A DNA stretch of 64,000 nt, from NCBI GenBank assembly GCA_023420415.1, contig JAEZWF010000018.1:68300-132299 (forward strand), in the 5' to 3' direction. The notes beneath the pieces were generated by a model, which saw only the letters and a program-made list of their open reading frames with translations, did not search any database and was not told the origin of the DNA. Positions 22,116 to 30,740 of this stretch are shown here, one piece after another. The stretch is from Actinomycetes bacterium (lineage in GTDB: Bacteria > Actinomycetota > Actinomycetes > Actinomycetales > Dermatophilaceae). Position 1 is the first letter of the stretch; every line of letters starts with the position of its first letter. Position numbers and translations under genes: made by a program.

Positions 22116-24524
22116 TTACTTCGGAGCCACCTGGACGTTGAGGTGGCCACCGTTGCCCTTGCCCTTGACCGTCACCGTGGTGCCGGTCTTCGGGACGTCG
22201 ACGCTGTACCAGCCCGGCTGGTAACGGCCTGCGTGCGAGCCCGTGCAGGCGTCCGCGTCGCAGTTGTACCACCAGGTCTTGGTGTCGTCGAAGGTCGGGA
22301 CGGCGGGCTTGGACGCGATGGTCGCGGGCACGCCTTCCTTGTGCAGGGTGATCGCGTCGGTCGGCTCGGTCCCGAAGGTCGAGTCGTAGGACAGGATCCG
22401 GTTGCGCATCAGCGTGCCGTCCTTCCAGTGGCTGAACTGGGGGTGCGCGTCCACCGGGAGGATGAGGCCCTTGCCCGGGTGGTCACCGACGTTGTTGTCG
22501 GTCTGCGAGGTGTCCCAGTAGCTGATGAGCAGGCCGTTCTGGTACGGGTAGCTCTCGACCCAGTCCGGCCGGTTCGTGCCGAGGAAGCCGAAGTTGTACG
22601 CCGTGCGCAACGAGGTGTCGTACCCGTCGTACTGACGGTTCTCCAAAACGTAGGCGTTGAAGAACTTCTGGTCCTCGGTGCCCGTGGTCTTGACGAAGCC
22701 GTCCAGCTTCCACGCGTCGTCGGCCACCGGTGTGCCGTCGACCGCGACCGCGTCGACCATGAAGCCGTTCTCGACGGCGGCAGGGTCGGTCTGGTAGCGG
22801 AACCGGACCTGGGTGGTCCCGGCCGGCAGGGTGGCCGTCAGGTCCACCCAGGCGCCAGCGGTCGACCCGGTGATCCCGGTGCCGGAGTCGTTGAGGCCAC
22901 TCTGGTTGTGGCCCGCGTGACCCGGCCGGTCGGAGCGGTTGGTCAGAACTGGAGTCCACGTCGTGCCGTTGGTCGAGGCCTCGAGGAACGCGTAGTCCCA
23001 GTCCTGCTCGATGTCGTACCGCACCTTCGCGGTGAGGGCCGTGCCGCTGACCGAGGCGGTCATCGAGGTGTTGAGGTCGTTGCCCCTGGTCGACCAGAAG
23101 AACGAGTCACCCTCGGCCGGTGGGCCGAGCTCGAGCGGGATCACCTTGTCCGGCAGCGTCACGAAGACCGCCTGCGGCGACTTCGTCGCGGGCACGTTCG
23201 GGCCGAGCTTGTGGTTGGACTTCTCACCGGCCCGCGCCACCTCGTAGAACGGTCCCTTGTCTCCTTGGGCGTTCAGCCAGCCCAACTGGAACAGCTCCCA
23301 GACGCCCATGTCGGTCGGGTTGTCGCCGATGCCGTCGGGACCGCCGTCGCCGATGTTGGCGCCGGAGGACATGAGGGTCCAGAACGCGGTGTTGTTCTCC
23401 GCGCCACCTTCGTTGCCGGAGGTGTCGTAGAGGTCCGGCAGCCCGAGGTCGTGCGCGTACTCGTGCGCGAACACACCGAGGCCGCCGTTCTCGGGCTGGA
23501 CGGTGTAGTCGCCGACCCACACGCCGGTCGGGTTGTTCGGCACCAGCGGGCTGGAGACGAAGCCGGCGTTGCTGCCGACGTTGACACCCACCTGGCCGCC
23601 CGGTCCGCCGGCCTGCAGGTTGGCGTACCACCGGTGGCTCCAGATGGCGTCCGTGCCCTGGTTCGGGTCACCCGCGGCCTCGTCGCCGCCGGCGTGCACG
23701 ACCTGGAAGTGGTCGATGAACCCGTCCGGCTCGTTGAAGTTGCCGTCCCCGTCCACGTCGTACCGGTCCTGCTGGTCGAACGTCTTGAGGTAGGCCGTGA
23801 TCTGGGCCATCGTCTGGCCGCTCTTGAGCTGGTTGTCGACCCACATGGCGAGTGCGTCACGCACCAGCGCCTTGCTCGAGGGGCAGGTGATGGAGCCGCA
23901 GTAGTTGCGGCCGTAGAGCGCCTCGTTGAACGGCACCTTGACCCACTCGGTCACCGTGCCGTCGATCGAGTACCGGCCCGAGGACTGGGTCTCGTAGTAC
24001 TTCTTCATCCGGTTGAAGTACATGTCCTGGTAGTGCGCCCGGTCGTAGTTGGGCTGCCACAGGGTCGAGTTGTCGATCGACCGGTCCGGCTCCGGGATCT
24101 CGTTGCGCAGGGGCCCGGTCACGTCCGTGGTGCTGCCGTCCGGCGGCGGTCCCTGGAAGCGCGGATCGGGGTACTGGTTGTCACCGAACTCGACGAGGAC
24201 CACGAAGATCTTGTCGGTTCCCTCGTTCTCGAGGTTGACGTACTGCCCCTTGCCGACCTTGACGGTCTTGCCCTGGGCGGCCTTGTCTCCCTTGAGCTTT
24301 CGCTCGAGGGCGACCTTCTTCTGGGCTTCCTTCTTCTGGGCGATTTTCAAGGGGTGGGCCGGGTTGTCGGACCCGCCCTTGACCTTGCCCTTGACCGGCG
24401 GCCGGTCGGTCGGTGGGGCCGCTCCAGCCGTGCCCGTGGTGGCGACGAACGCGCCGACCACGAGGGAGCTCGCGGCGATCAGGCTGTAGGCCCGGCGCCG
24501 TCGGGTGCGCACTGCTTGTCTCAT
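22116..24524 (-). CDS. secreted immune inhibitor A-like M6 metalloprotease (paralogue)
   Basis: The 802-residue product starts at ATG 24524. A long basic signal peptide (RRRRAYSLIAASSLVVGAFV) ends near TAGAA. A lysine-rich propeptide follows. The peptidase domain starts near residue 88 (DKIFVVLVEFGDNQYPDPRF). It includes WVKVPFNEALYGRNYCG and WSHRWYANL, with zinc motif HEYAHDLGLPDLYDT (His at residue 354) and TLMSSGANIGDGG. The order of blocks parallels the protease at 19701, so the two are old paralogues. Extra cysteines occur here (NYCGSITCPSS, and a C-terminal YNCDADACTGSH), suggesting disulfides. Its GC-rich divergent upstream gap (24525-24693) also carries the promoter of the next gene. 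Confidence 0.92.
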   Translation of the reverse strand: MRQAVRTRRRRAYSLIAASSLVVGAFVATTGTAGAAPPTDRPPVKGKVKGGSDNPAHPLKIAQKKEAQKKVALERKLKGDKAAQGKTVKVGKGQYVNLENEGTDKIFVVLVEFGDNQYPDPRFQGPPPDGSTTDVTGPLRNEIPEPDRSIDNSTLWQPNYDRAHYQDMYFNRMKKYYETQSSGRYSIDGTVTEWVKVPFNEALYGRNYCGSITCPSSKALVRDALAMWVDNQLKSGQTMAQITAYLKTFDQQDRYDVDGDGNFNEPDGFIDHFQVVHAGGDEAAGDPNQGTDAIWSHRWYANLQAGGPGGQVGVNVGSNAGFVSSPLVPNNPTGVWVGDYTVQPENGGLGVFAHEYAHDLGLPDLYDTSGNEGGAENNTAFWTLMSSGANIGDGGPDGIGDNPTDMGVWELFQLGWLNAQGDKGPFYEVARAGEKSNHKLGPNVPATKSPQAVFVTLPDKVIPLELGPPAEGDSFFWSTRGNDLNTSMTASVSGTALTAKVRYDIEQDWDYAFLEASTNGTTWTPVLTNRSDRPGHAGHNQSGLNDSGTGITGSTAGAWVDLTATLPAGTTQVRFRYQTDPAAVENGFMVDAVAVDGTPVADDAWKLDGFVKTTGTEDQKFFNAYVLENRQYDGYDTSLRTAYNFGFLGTNRPDWVESYPYQNGLLISYWDTSQTDNNVGDHPGKGLILPVDAHPQFSHWKDGTLMRNRILSYDSTFGTEPTDAITLHKEGVPATIASKPAVPTFDDTKTWWYNCDADACTGSHAGRYQPGWYSVDVPKTGTTVTVKGKGNGGHLNVQVAPK

Positions 24525-24659
24525 GAACCGTCCTCGTCTCGTGAACTTCCTCCAGGTTCGACTCGGTCGGCCGCGAGTCAGGTGCGGCTGACCGGGACAG
24601 GTTGAGTCAAAACCGCTGGTCAGGCGGTGTCTCCACCCAGAGCACCCATCGTTACCGAG

Positions 24660-24687
24660 TTGTGACCTGGGTGGCTGGCCCTAGGCT
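24660..24687 (+). promoter_or_regulatory. promoter of the FAD oxidoreductase gene
   Basis: TTGTGA (24660-24665), a 16-base spacer and TAGGCT (24682-24687) precede the GTG at 24694 by six bases. The transcript would start at or next to the start codon. Confidence 0.55.
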
Positions 24688-24693
24688 GCGCGC

Positions 24694-26259
24694 GTGAACG
24701 CAGCGCGCCCCACCTACGACGACGTCGTCATCGGTGCCGGACACAACGGCCTGGTGGCCGCGGCATACCTCGCCCGGGCCGGGCGCCGGGTCCTCGTCCT
24801 GGAGGCCGCCGACCACGTCGGCGGCGCCGCCATCTCGGCGCAGGCATTCCCTGGAGTCGACGCCCGCCTGTCGCGGTACTCCTACCTCGTCTCCCTCCTG
24901 CCGAGGCAGGTCATCGCCGACCTGGACCTCGACGTGCGGCTCGTGCGCCGCCGCTACTCCTCCTTCACGCCGGTGCCGGGCGACCCCACACGCGGCCTCC
25001 TCGTCGACACCGGCAACGAGTCCGCGACCGCGTCCTCCTTCACGGGCCTCACCGGGGGACCGCGCGAGTATGCCGCGTGGCAGCGCTTCTACGGGCGCGT
25101 CCAGTCTGCGGCGGAGAAGGTCTTTCCCACGGTGCTCGAGCCGTTGCGCTCGGCCGAGTCGATGCGCGGGCTCGTCGGCGACGACGCCCTCTGGGACGAC
25201 CTCGTGCGCCAGCCGCTCGGTGCGGTGCTGCGCCGCGAGTTCGCCGACGACACGGTGCGTGGCGTCGTGGCCACGGACGCGCTCATCGGCACCTTCGCCG
25301 ACCTCGACGAGGACTCGCTGCGCCAGAACGTCTGCTTCCTCTACCACCTCATCGGCGGGGGCACGGGGGACTGGGACGTGCCGATCGGCGGCATGGGTGC
25401 GGTGACCGACGGCCTCGCCCGTGCCGCGACTGCCGCAGGAGCCGAGATCCACACGGGCACAAGGGTTCTCACCGTCGCCCCCGACGGTCAGGTCGAGTGG
25501 GAGGGCGGCTCGGCCACGGCGGAGGTCGTGCACGCGGCCTGCGCCCCCGCGGTGCTCAACCAGCTGCTGGCTGCGGCGGGCGCCGACCCGGTCGACACCG
25601 AGGAGCAGCCCGAGGGCGCGCAGCTCAAGGTCAACATGCTGCTGTCCCGGCTGCCGCGGCTGCGCGACGAGTCGGTCGACCCGGTCGCCGCCTTCTCCGG
25701 CACCTTCCACGTCAACGAGGGCTTCGACCAGCTGCAGCGAGCCCACGCCGAGGCCGCCGACGGACGGGTGCCGCAGGTGCCGCCGTGCGAGATCTACTGC
25801 CACTCCCTCGCCGACCAGAGCATCCTCGGACCCGATCTCGTCGCGTCGGGCGCCCAGACCCTCACGTTGTTCGGCCTGCACCTGCCCGCCCGGCTCTTCA
25901 CCGGCACACCCGAGGAGCAGGCCCAGGTCAAGGACCTCGCCCTCGCCCGCACCCTCGAGTCGCTGAACTCCGTTCTGGCAGAACCGATCCAGGACGTCCT
26001 GCTGCGTGACGGCGACGGCGCCTACTGCCTCGAGGCACGCACCCCGGTCGAGCTCGAGGCCGACCTCGGCCTGCCCGGCGGCAACATCTTCCACCGGTCG
26101 CTGCAGTGGCCCTGGGCCGAGCGCGCGGACGAGGTCGGCACCTGGGGCGTCGAGACGCGGCACGAGAAGGTGCGGCTCGCGGGCGCCGGCGCGCGGCGCG
26201 GAGGCGGCGTCAGCGGCATACCCGGTCACAACGCGGCGGCGTCCGTGCTCGCCGGCTGA
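24694..26259 (+). CDS. FAD-dependent oxidoreductase of the phytoene desaturase-like family
   Basis: The 521-residue product starts at GTG 24694. The N-terminal dinucleotide-binding fold reads DDVVIGAGHNGLVAAAYLAR, then GRRVLVLEAADHVGGAAIS, as in amine-oxidase/phytoene-desaturase-type flavoproteins. Middle blocks include LIGTFADLDEDSLRQNVCFL, GGTGDWDVPIGGMGAVTDGL and a second FAD region near the end (GAGARRGGGVSGIPGHNAAA). The overall order resembles the uncharacterised PYROXD2-like branch. The substrate is unknown. No carotenoid genes flank it. A weak promoter lies just upstream. Confidence 0.82.
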   Translation: MNAARPTYDDVVIGAGHNGLVAAAYLARAGRRVLVLEAADHVGGAAISAQAFPGVDARLSRYSYLVSLLPRQVIADLDLDVRLVRRRYSSFTPVPGDPTRGLLVDTGNESATASSFTGLTGGPREYAAWQRFYGRVQSAAEKVFPTVLEPLRSAESMRGLVGDDALWDDLVRQPLGAVLRREFADDTVRGVVATDALIGTFADLDEDSLRQNVCFLYHLIGGGTGDWDVPIGGMGAVTDGLARAATAAGAEIHTGTRVLTVAPDGQVEWEGGSATAEVVHAACAPAVLNQLLAAAGADPVDTEEQPEGAQLKVNMLLSRLPRLRDESVDPVAAFSGTFHVNEGFDQLQRAHAEAADGRVPQVPPCEIYCHSLADQSILGPDLVASGAQTLTLFGLHLPARLFTGTPEEQAQVKDLALARTLESLNSVLAEPIQDVLLRDGDGAYCLEARTPVELEADLGLPGGNIFHRSLQWPWAERADEVGTWGVETRHEKVRLAGAGARRGGGVSGIPGHNAAASVLAG

Positions 26260-26270
26260 CCCGCGCGCCA

Positions 26271-26286
26271 TTAACACCGGGGAAAC
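26271..26286 (+). promoter_or_regulatory. GlnR-type binding site before glnA2
   Basis: TTAAC-ACCGGG-GAAAC fits the half-site pair GTNAC-N6-GAAAC (AC-N9-AC core) known for actinobacterial GlnR. Its right end is 22 bases before the ATG at 26309. A weak -10 (CAGGAT, 26297-26302) sits between them. Confidence 0.6.
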
Positions 26287-26308
26287 ACGACTGGGGCAGG
26301 ATCGACAC

Positions 26309-27646
26309 ATGGATCGTCAGCAAGAGTTCGTCCTGCGCACCATCGAGGAGCGCGACATCCGGTTCGTGCGGCTGTGGTTCACCGACGTGCTCGGCACCCT
26401 CAAGTCCGTGGCGGTGGCGCCGGCCGAGCTCGAGGGCGCCTTTGCCGAGGGCATCGGTTTCGACGGTTCGGCGATCGAGGGGTTCGCCCGCGTCTACGAG
26501 GCCGACATGCTGGCCAAGCCCGACCCGTCGACGTTCCAGGTGCTGCCGTGGCGCGGCGACAACCCCGGCACCGCCCGCATGTTTTGCGACATCACCCTGC
26601 CCGACGGGTCGCCGAGCTTCGCCGACCCGCGGCACGTGCTCCAGCGCGCGCTCGGCAAGGCCTCCGACCTGGGGTTCACCTTCTACACCCACCCCGAGAT
26701 CGAGTTCTACCTCCTCAAGCAGGGCTTCGCGCCGGGCGACAGCCCCACCCCGGTGGACCAGGCCGGCTACTTCGACCACGTGCCGCACGGCACCGGCCAC
26801 GACTTCCGGCGGGCCGCGATCACGATGCTCGAGTCGATGGGCATCTCGGTCGAGTTCAGCCACCACGAGGGCGGCCCGGGGCAGAACGAGATCGACCTGC
26901 GCTACGCCGACGCGCTCTCGACCGCCGACAACATCATGACCTTCCGCACGGTCATCAAGGAAGTCGCGCTCGAGCAGGGCATCTTCGCCTCGTTCATGCC
27001 GAAACCCTTTGCGCAGCACCCCGGTTCGGGCATGCACACCCACCTGTCGCTCTTCGACGGCGACAGCAACGCCTTCCACGAGCCCGGGGCGCCGTACCAG
27101 CTGTCCAAGGTGGGGCGGCAGTTCATCGCCGGCCTGCTGCGCCACGGCGCCGAGATCACCGCCGTGACCAACCAGTGGGTCAACTCCTACAAGCGGCTGT
27201 GGGGTGGCGGGGAGGCGCCGGCCTACCTCACCTGGGGGCACAACAACCGGTCGGCGATGGTCCGGGTGCCGATGTACAAGCCGCTCAAGGGGCAGAGCAG
27301 CCGGGTCGAGGTCCGCACCGTCGACGCCGCCTGCAACCCCTACCTCGCGTTCGCGCTCATCCTCGCCGCCGGGCTCAAGGGCATCGAGGAGGACTACGAG
27401 CTGCCACCGGAGACCGAGGACGACGTGTGGGGCCTCACCTCGGCCGAGCGGCAGGCGATGGGCATCGAGCCGCTGCCGAGCTCGCTGCACGAGGCGATCC
27501 GGGTCATGGAGCGCAGCGACCTCGTCGCCGAGACCCTCGGCGAGCACGTCTTCGACTTCTTCCTGCGCAACAAGCGTGCCGAGTGGGACGACTACCGCGG
27601 CGAAATCACCCGGTTCGAGCTGGAGCGCTACCTCCCCGGCCTGTAG
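26309..27646 (+). CDS. glnA2: glutamine synthetase type I (GlnA2-like)
   Basis: The 445-residue product starts at ATG 26309 and is very similar by eye to mycobacterial GlnA2: DRQQEFVLRTIEERDIRFVR, WFTDVLGTLKSVAVAPAELE, and SMGISVEFSHHEGGPGQNEI. It carries the beta-grasp N-domain and the catalytic domain with PKPFAQHPGSGMHTHLSLFD (glutamate/ammonia site) and VTNQWVNSYKRLWGG. The loop EEDYELPPETEDD keeps a tyrosine at the place adenylylated in GlnA1. It joins glutamate and ammonia using ATP. The adjacent glnE can modify glutamine synthetase, and a GlnR-type box lies upstream, so nitrogen control is likely. Confidence 0.92.
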   Translation: MDRQQEFVLRTIEERDIRFVRLWFTDVLGTLKSVAVAPAELEGAFAEGIGFDGSAIEGFARVYEADMLAKPDPSTFQVLPWRGDNPGTARMFCDITLPDGSPSFADPRHVLQRALGKASDLGFTFYTHPEIEFYLLKQGFAPGDSPTPVDQAGYFDHVPHGTGHDFRRAAITMLESMGISVEFSHHEGGPGQNEIDLRYADALSTADNIMTFRTVIKEVALEQGIFASFMPKPFAQHPGSGMHTHLSLFDGDSNAFHEPGAPYQLSKVGRQFIAGLLRHGAEITAVTNQWVNSYKRLWGGGEAPAYLTWGHNNRSAMVRVPMYKPLKGQSSRVEVRTVDAACNPYLAFALILAAGLKGIEEDYELPPETEDDVWGLTSAERQAMGIEPLPSSLHEAIRVMERSDLVAETLGEHVFDFFLRNKRAEWDDYRGEITRFELERYLPGL

Positions 27647-27669
27647 CGGCTGGTGCCACACTCGCTGCG

Positions 27670-27675
27670 TAGGGT
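27670..27675 (+). promoter_or_regulatory. -10 element of glnE
   Basis: TAGGGT ends six bases before the GTG at 27682, in the 35-base gap after glnA2. It could give glnE a leaderless transcript of its own in addition to read-through. Confidence 0.45.
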
Positions 27676-27681
27676 TGGGCC

Positions 27682-30600
27682 GTGAGCTCAGCCCGACCCG
27701 CGTCACCGCATGCCACCTTGGCGCGACTCGGGTTCGCCGACCCGCCGCGGGCCGCCCAGCTGCTCGCTGACCGGGCACTGGCCGGACTGGTCGACCCGCT
27801 CGACGACGTCTTCAGCGACGGCCTGCCGGACGCCCTCGGGGCCGTGGCCGACCCTGACCTGGCACTGCTGTCCCTGGTGCGGCTCATGGAGTCGCTGCGC
27901 GCGACCGAACCCAGCCGTCGCGACCTCGAGCAGGGCAGTGGCACGCAGGTACGCGGGCTCCTCGCCGCCCTGCGGCACCCCGGCGCCGAACGCGACCGCC
28001 TGCTCGCCGTCCTCGGCTCCTCGACCGCGCTCGCCGACCACCTCGTCGCCCACCCCGAGCACTGGCGCAGCGTCACCGAGGCCCGGCCCCTCACCGTCGC
28101 CGAACGTGTCGTCGAGCTGACCGACGCGGTGCGCGACCCCCGCGACCCCGGCGAGCACACGGCATACGACGCCCTGCGCATCGGCTATCGACGCCAGCTG
28201 CTCGGCATCGCCGCCATCGACCTCACCGGCGGTGACCCGGTCGAGACGCTGCCCGACACGGCGGCCGCGCTGGCCGACCTCGCCGAGGCGGCGCTCGAGG
28301 CCGCCCTCGTCATCGCCCGCGACGAGGTGGGTGGACAGGCCGACCTGTGCGACTTCGCGGTGATCGGCATGGGCAAGACCGGAGGACGGGAGCTCAACTA
28401 CGTCAGCGACGTCGACGTCATCTTCGTGGCCGAGCCCCGCGAGGGGGTCGACGAGGCCGAGGCGGTCGCCGCCGGGTCGGCCCTCGCGACCCACCTGATG
28501 CGGGCCTGCTCCACCTCGACCGGACAGGGCACGCTGTGGCCGGTCGACGCGGCGCTGCGCCCCGAGGGCAAGAACGGACCGCTCGTGCGCACGGTGGAGT
28601 CGCACCGCGCCTACTACGAGCGGTGGGCCAAGACGTGGGAGTTCCAGGCGCTGCTCAAGGCCCGGCCCGTCGCGGGTGACCGTGGGCTGGGGCAGCGATA
28701 CCTCGACGCCGTGCAGCCCCTGGTGTGGCAGGCGGCCTCGCGCGACAACTTCGTCGAGGACGTCCAGGCGATGCGGCGGCGCGTCGAGCAGCACGTGCCC
28801 CCGGCCGAAGCCGACCGTCAGCTCAAGCTCGGCCCGGGCGGGCTGCGCGACGTGGAGTTCAGCGTGCAGCTGCTCCAGCTCGTCCACGGACGCGCCGACG
28901 AGTCGCTGCGGTCCGGGACCACGCTGGAGGCGCTCGACGCGCTCGCCCGCGGGGGCTACGTCGGGCGTGAGGACGCCGCCACGCTCGACGCGAGCTACCG
29001 GCTGCTGCGCACCCTCGAGCACCGCATCCAGCTCTTCCGGCTGCGTCGCACCCACCTGATGCCCACCGGTGAGTCCGACCTGCGCCGCCTCGGTCGCGCG
29101 CTCGGTCACCGGTCCGACGCCGCCAAGGCCGTGACCAGCCAGTGGCAGCAACAGGCCCGCGAGGTGAGGCGCATCCACGAACGCCTCTTCTACCGGCCCC
29201 TGCTCGCGGCTGTGGCCCGGCTGAGCTCGTCGGAAGCGCGCCTCGCGCCCGATGCGGCGCGAGATCGGTTGGCAGCACTGGGTTTTCGCGACCCTGCGGG
29301 AGCGATCAAGCACCTCGAGGCGCTGACGACGGGAGTCAGCCGGCGCGCCGCGATCCAGCGCACCCTGCTGCCGGTGATGCTCGGCTGGTTCGCCGACGAG
29401 GCCGACCCCGACGGGGGCTTGCTCGCCTTCCGCAAGGTGAGCGAGGAGCTCGGCTCCACCCACTGGTACCTGCGGCTGCTGCGGGACGAGGGGTCGGCCG
29501 CGGAGCGGCTCGCGCACGTGCTCGCGAGGAGCCGGTATGCCGCGGACCTCCTCGTGGGTGCGCCCGAGTCGGTCGCGATGCTGGGGGAGTCCGGCGGACT
29601 GGTGCCGACCCGGCGCGACGACCTGCACCGGCGGATGACCGCAGCGGCCAAGCGGCAGGACGACCCGGAGAAGGCGGTGCGCAGCGCGCGGGCGATCCGG
29701 CGGCAGGAGCTGTTCCGCATCGCGGTGGCCGACCTCGGTGGCGACCTCGACCTCGAGGGCGTGGGCACAGCCCTGTCCGAGCTGTCCGAGGCACTCGTCG
29801 AGACGGCGCTGGGCGTCGCCATCAGGGCCGTCGAGACGACGCTCGGGCGGCCCCTGGCCACCCGGATGCTCGTCGTCGGCATGGGACGGCTCGGCGGGGG
29901 AGAGTCCGGCTACGGGTCGGACGCCGACGTCCTCTTCGTCCACGACCCCGTGCCCGGCGGAGCGGACGGCCAGGCCCAGGACGACGCCACGGCCGTGGTC
30001 GTCCAGCTCGGGCGGCTCCTGGCCGCAGCCGGCCCCGACCCCAAGCTCGGGCTCGACGCCGACCTGCGACCGGAGGGCAAGAACGGCCCATTGGTACGCA
30101 GCCTCGCCAGCTACCGCAGCTACTACGAACGCTGGTCGCTCACCTGGGAGTCACAGGCCCTGTTGCGGGCGCGCCCCATCGCGGGTGACGCCGACCTGGC
30201 CGCCGCGTTCACCGAGCTGATCGACCCGCTGCGCTGGCCCGACGACGGCCTGGACCAGCGCCAGGTCCGCGAGATCCGCACCCTCAAGGCCCGGATGGAG
30301 GCCGAGCGGCTGCCCCGCGGCGCCGACCCCAAGAGCCACTTCAAGCTCGGTCGTGGCGGCCTGTCGGACGTCGAGTGGACGGTGCAGCTGATCCAGATGC
30401 AGCACGCCCACGCCGACCCGTCGCTGCGCACCACGAGCACCCTCGGCGCGCTGGCGGCCGCCGAGGCCGCAGGTCACCTGAGCCGGCCCGACGCCGCGGC
30501 CCTGCGGGAGTCCTGGAGCCTCGCGTCGCGGCTGCGCAACGCGGCGGTGCTCTACCGCGGGCGACCCGTGGACAGCGTCCCGTCGGACCTGCGGATGGCC

Positions 30601-30723
30601 GACGGCGTGAGCCGGATCCTCGGTGGGGAGCCCGGCTCGGGCGCCGATCTGGCCGAGCACTACCGCCGGGTCGCGAGGCACGCGCGCACGGTCACCGAGT
30701 TCAACTTTTACGGCAGGGCCTAG
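27682..30723 (+). CDS. glnE: glutamine synthetase adenylyltransferase/deadenylylase
   Basis: The 1013-residue product starts at GTG 27682 and ends eighteen bases before the next gene. It has two similar nucleotidyltransferase halves. The first carries DFAVIGMGKTGGRELNYVSD and DVDVIFV; the second carries MLVVGMGRLGGGESGYGSDA and DVLFVHD. Each is followed by KNGPLVRT/KNGPLVRS and YYERWAKTWEFQALLKARP or YYERWSLTWESQALLRARP. Helical regulatory parts lie after each half (LKLGPGGLRDVEFSVQL and FKLGRGGLSDVEWTVQL). The N-terminal half removes and the C-terminal half adds AMP on glutamine synthetase. The pairing with glnA2 is the same as in mycobacteria. Confidence 0.96.
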   Translation: MSSARPASPHATLARLGFADPPRAAQLLADRALAGLVDPLDDVFSDGLPDALGAVADPDLALLSLVRLMESLRATEPSRRDLEQGSGTQVRGLLAALRHPGAERDRLLAVLGSSTALADHLVAHPEHWRSVTEARPLTVAERVVELTDAVRDPRDPGEHTAYDALRIGYRRQLLGIAAIDLTGGDPVETLPDTAAALADLAEAALEAALVIARDEVGGQADLCDFAVIGMGKTGGRELNYVSDVDVIFVAEPREGVDEAEAVAAGSALATHLMRACSTSTGQGTLWPVDAALRPEGKNGPLVRTVESHRAYYERWAKTWEFQALLKARPVAGDRGLGQRYLDAVQPLVWQAASRDNFVEDVQAMRRRVEQHVPPAEADRQLKLGPGGLRDVEFSVQLLQLVHGRADESLRSGTTLEALDALARGGYVGREDAATLDASYRLLRTLEHRIQLFRLRRTHLMPTGESDLRRLGRALGHRSDAAKAVTSQWQQQAREVRRIHERLFYRPLLAAVARLSSSEARLAPDAARDRLAALGFRDPAGAIKHLEALTTGVSRRAAIQRTLLPVMLGWFADEADPDGGLLAFRKVSEELGSTHWYLRLLRDEGSAAERLAHVLARSRYAADLLVGAPESVAMLGESGGLVPTRRDDLHRRMTAAAKRQDDPEKAVRSARAIRRQELFRIAVADLGGDLDLEGVGTALSELSEALVETALGVAIRAVETTLGRPLATRMLVVGMGRLGGGESGYGSDADVLFVHDPVPGGADGQAQDDATAVVVQLGRLLAAAGPDPKLGLDADLRPEGKNGPLVRSLASYRSYYERWSLTWESQALLRARPIAGDADLAAAFTELIDPLRWPDDGLDQRQVREIRTLKARMEAERLPRGADPKSHFKLGRGGLSDVEWTVQLIQMQHAHADPSLRTTSTLGALAAAEAAGHLSRPDAAALRESWSLASRLRNAAVLYRGRPVDSVPSDLRMADGVSRILGGEPGSGADLAEHYRRVARHARTVTEFNFYGRA

Positions 30724-30728
30724 CGGGG

Positions 30729-30734
30729 TAGCGT
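30729..30734 (+). promoter_or_regulatory. -10 element of the MFS gene
   Basis: TAGCGT ends six bases before the ATG at 30741, which suggests a leaderless transcript. Confidence 0.45.
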
Positions 30735-30740
30735 CCCCCC

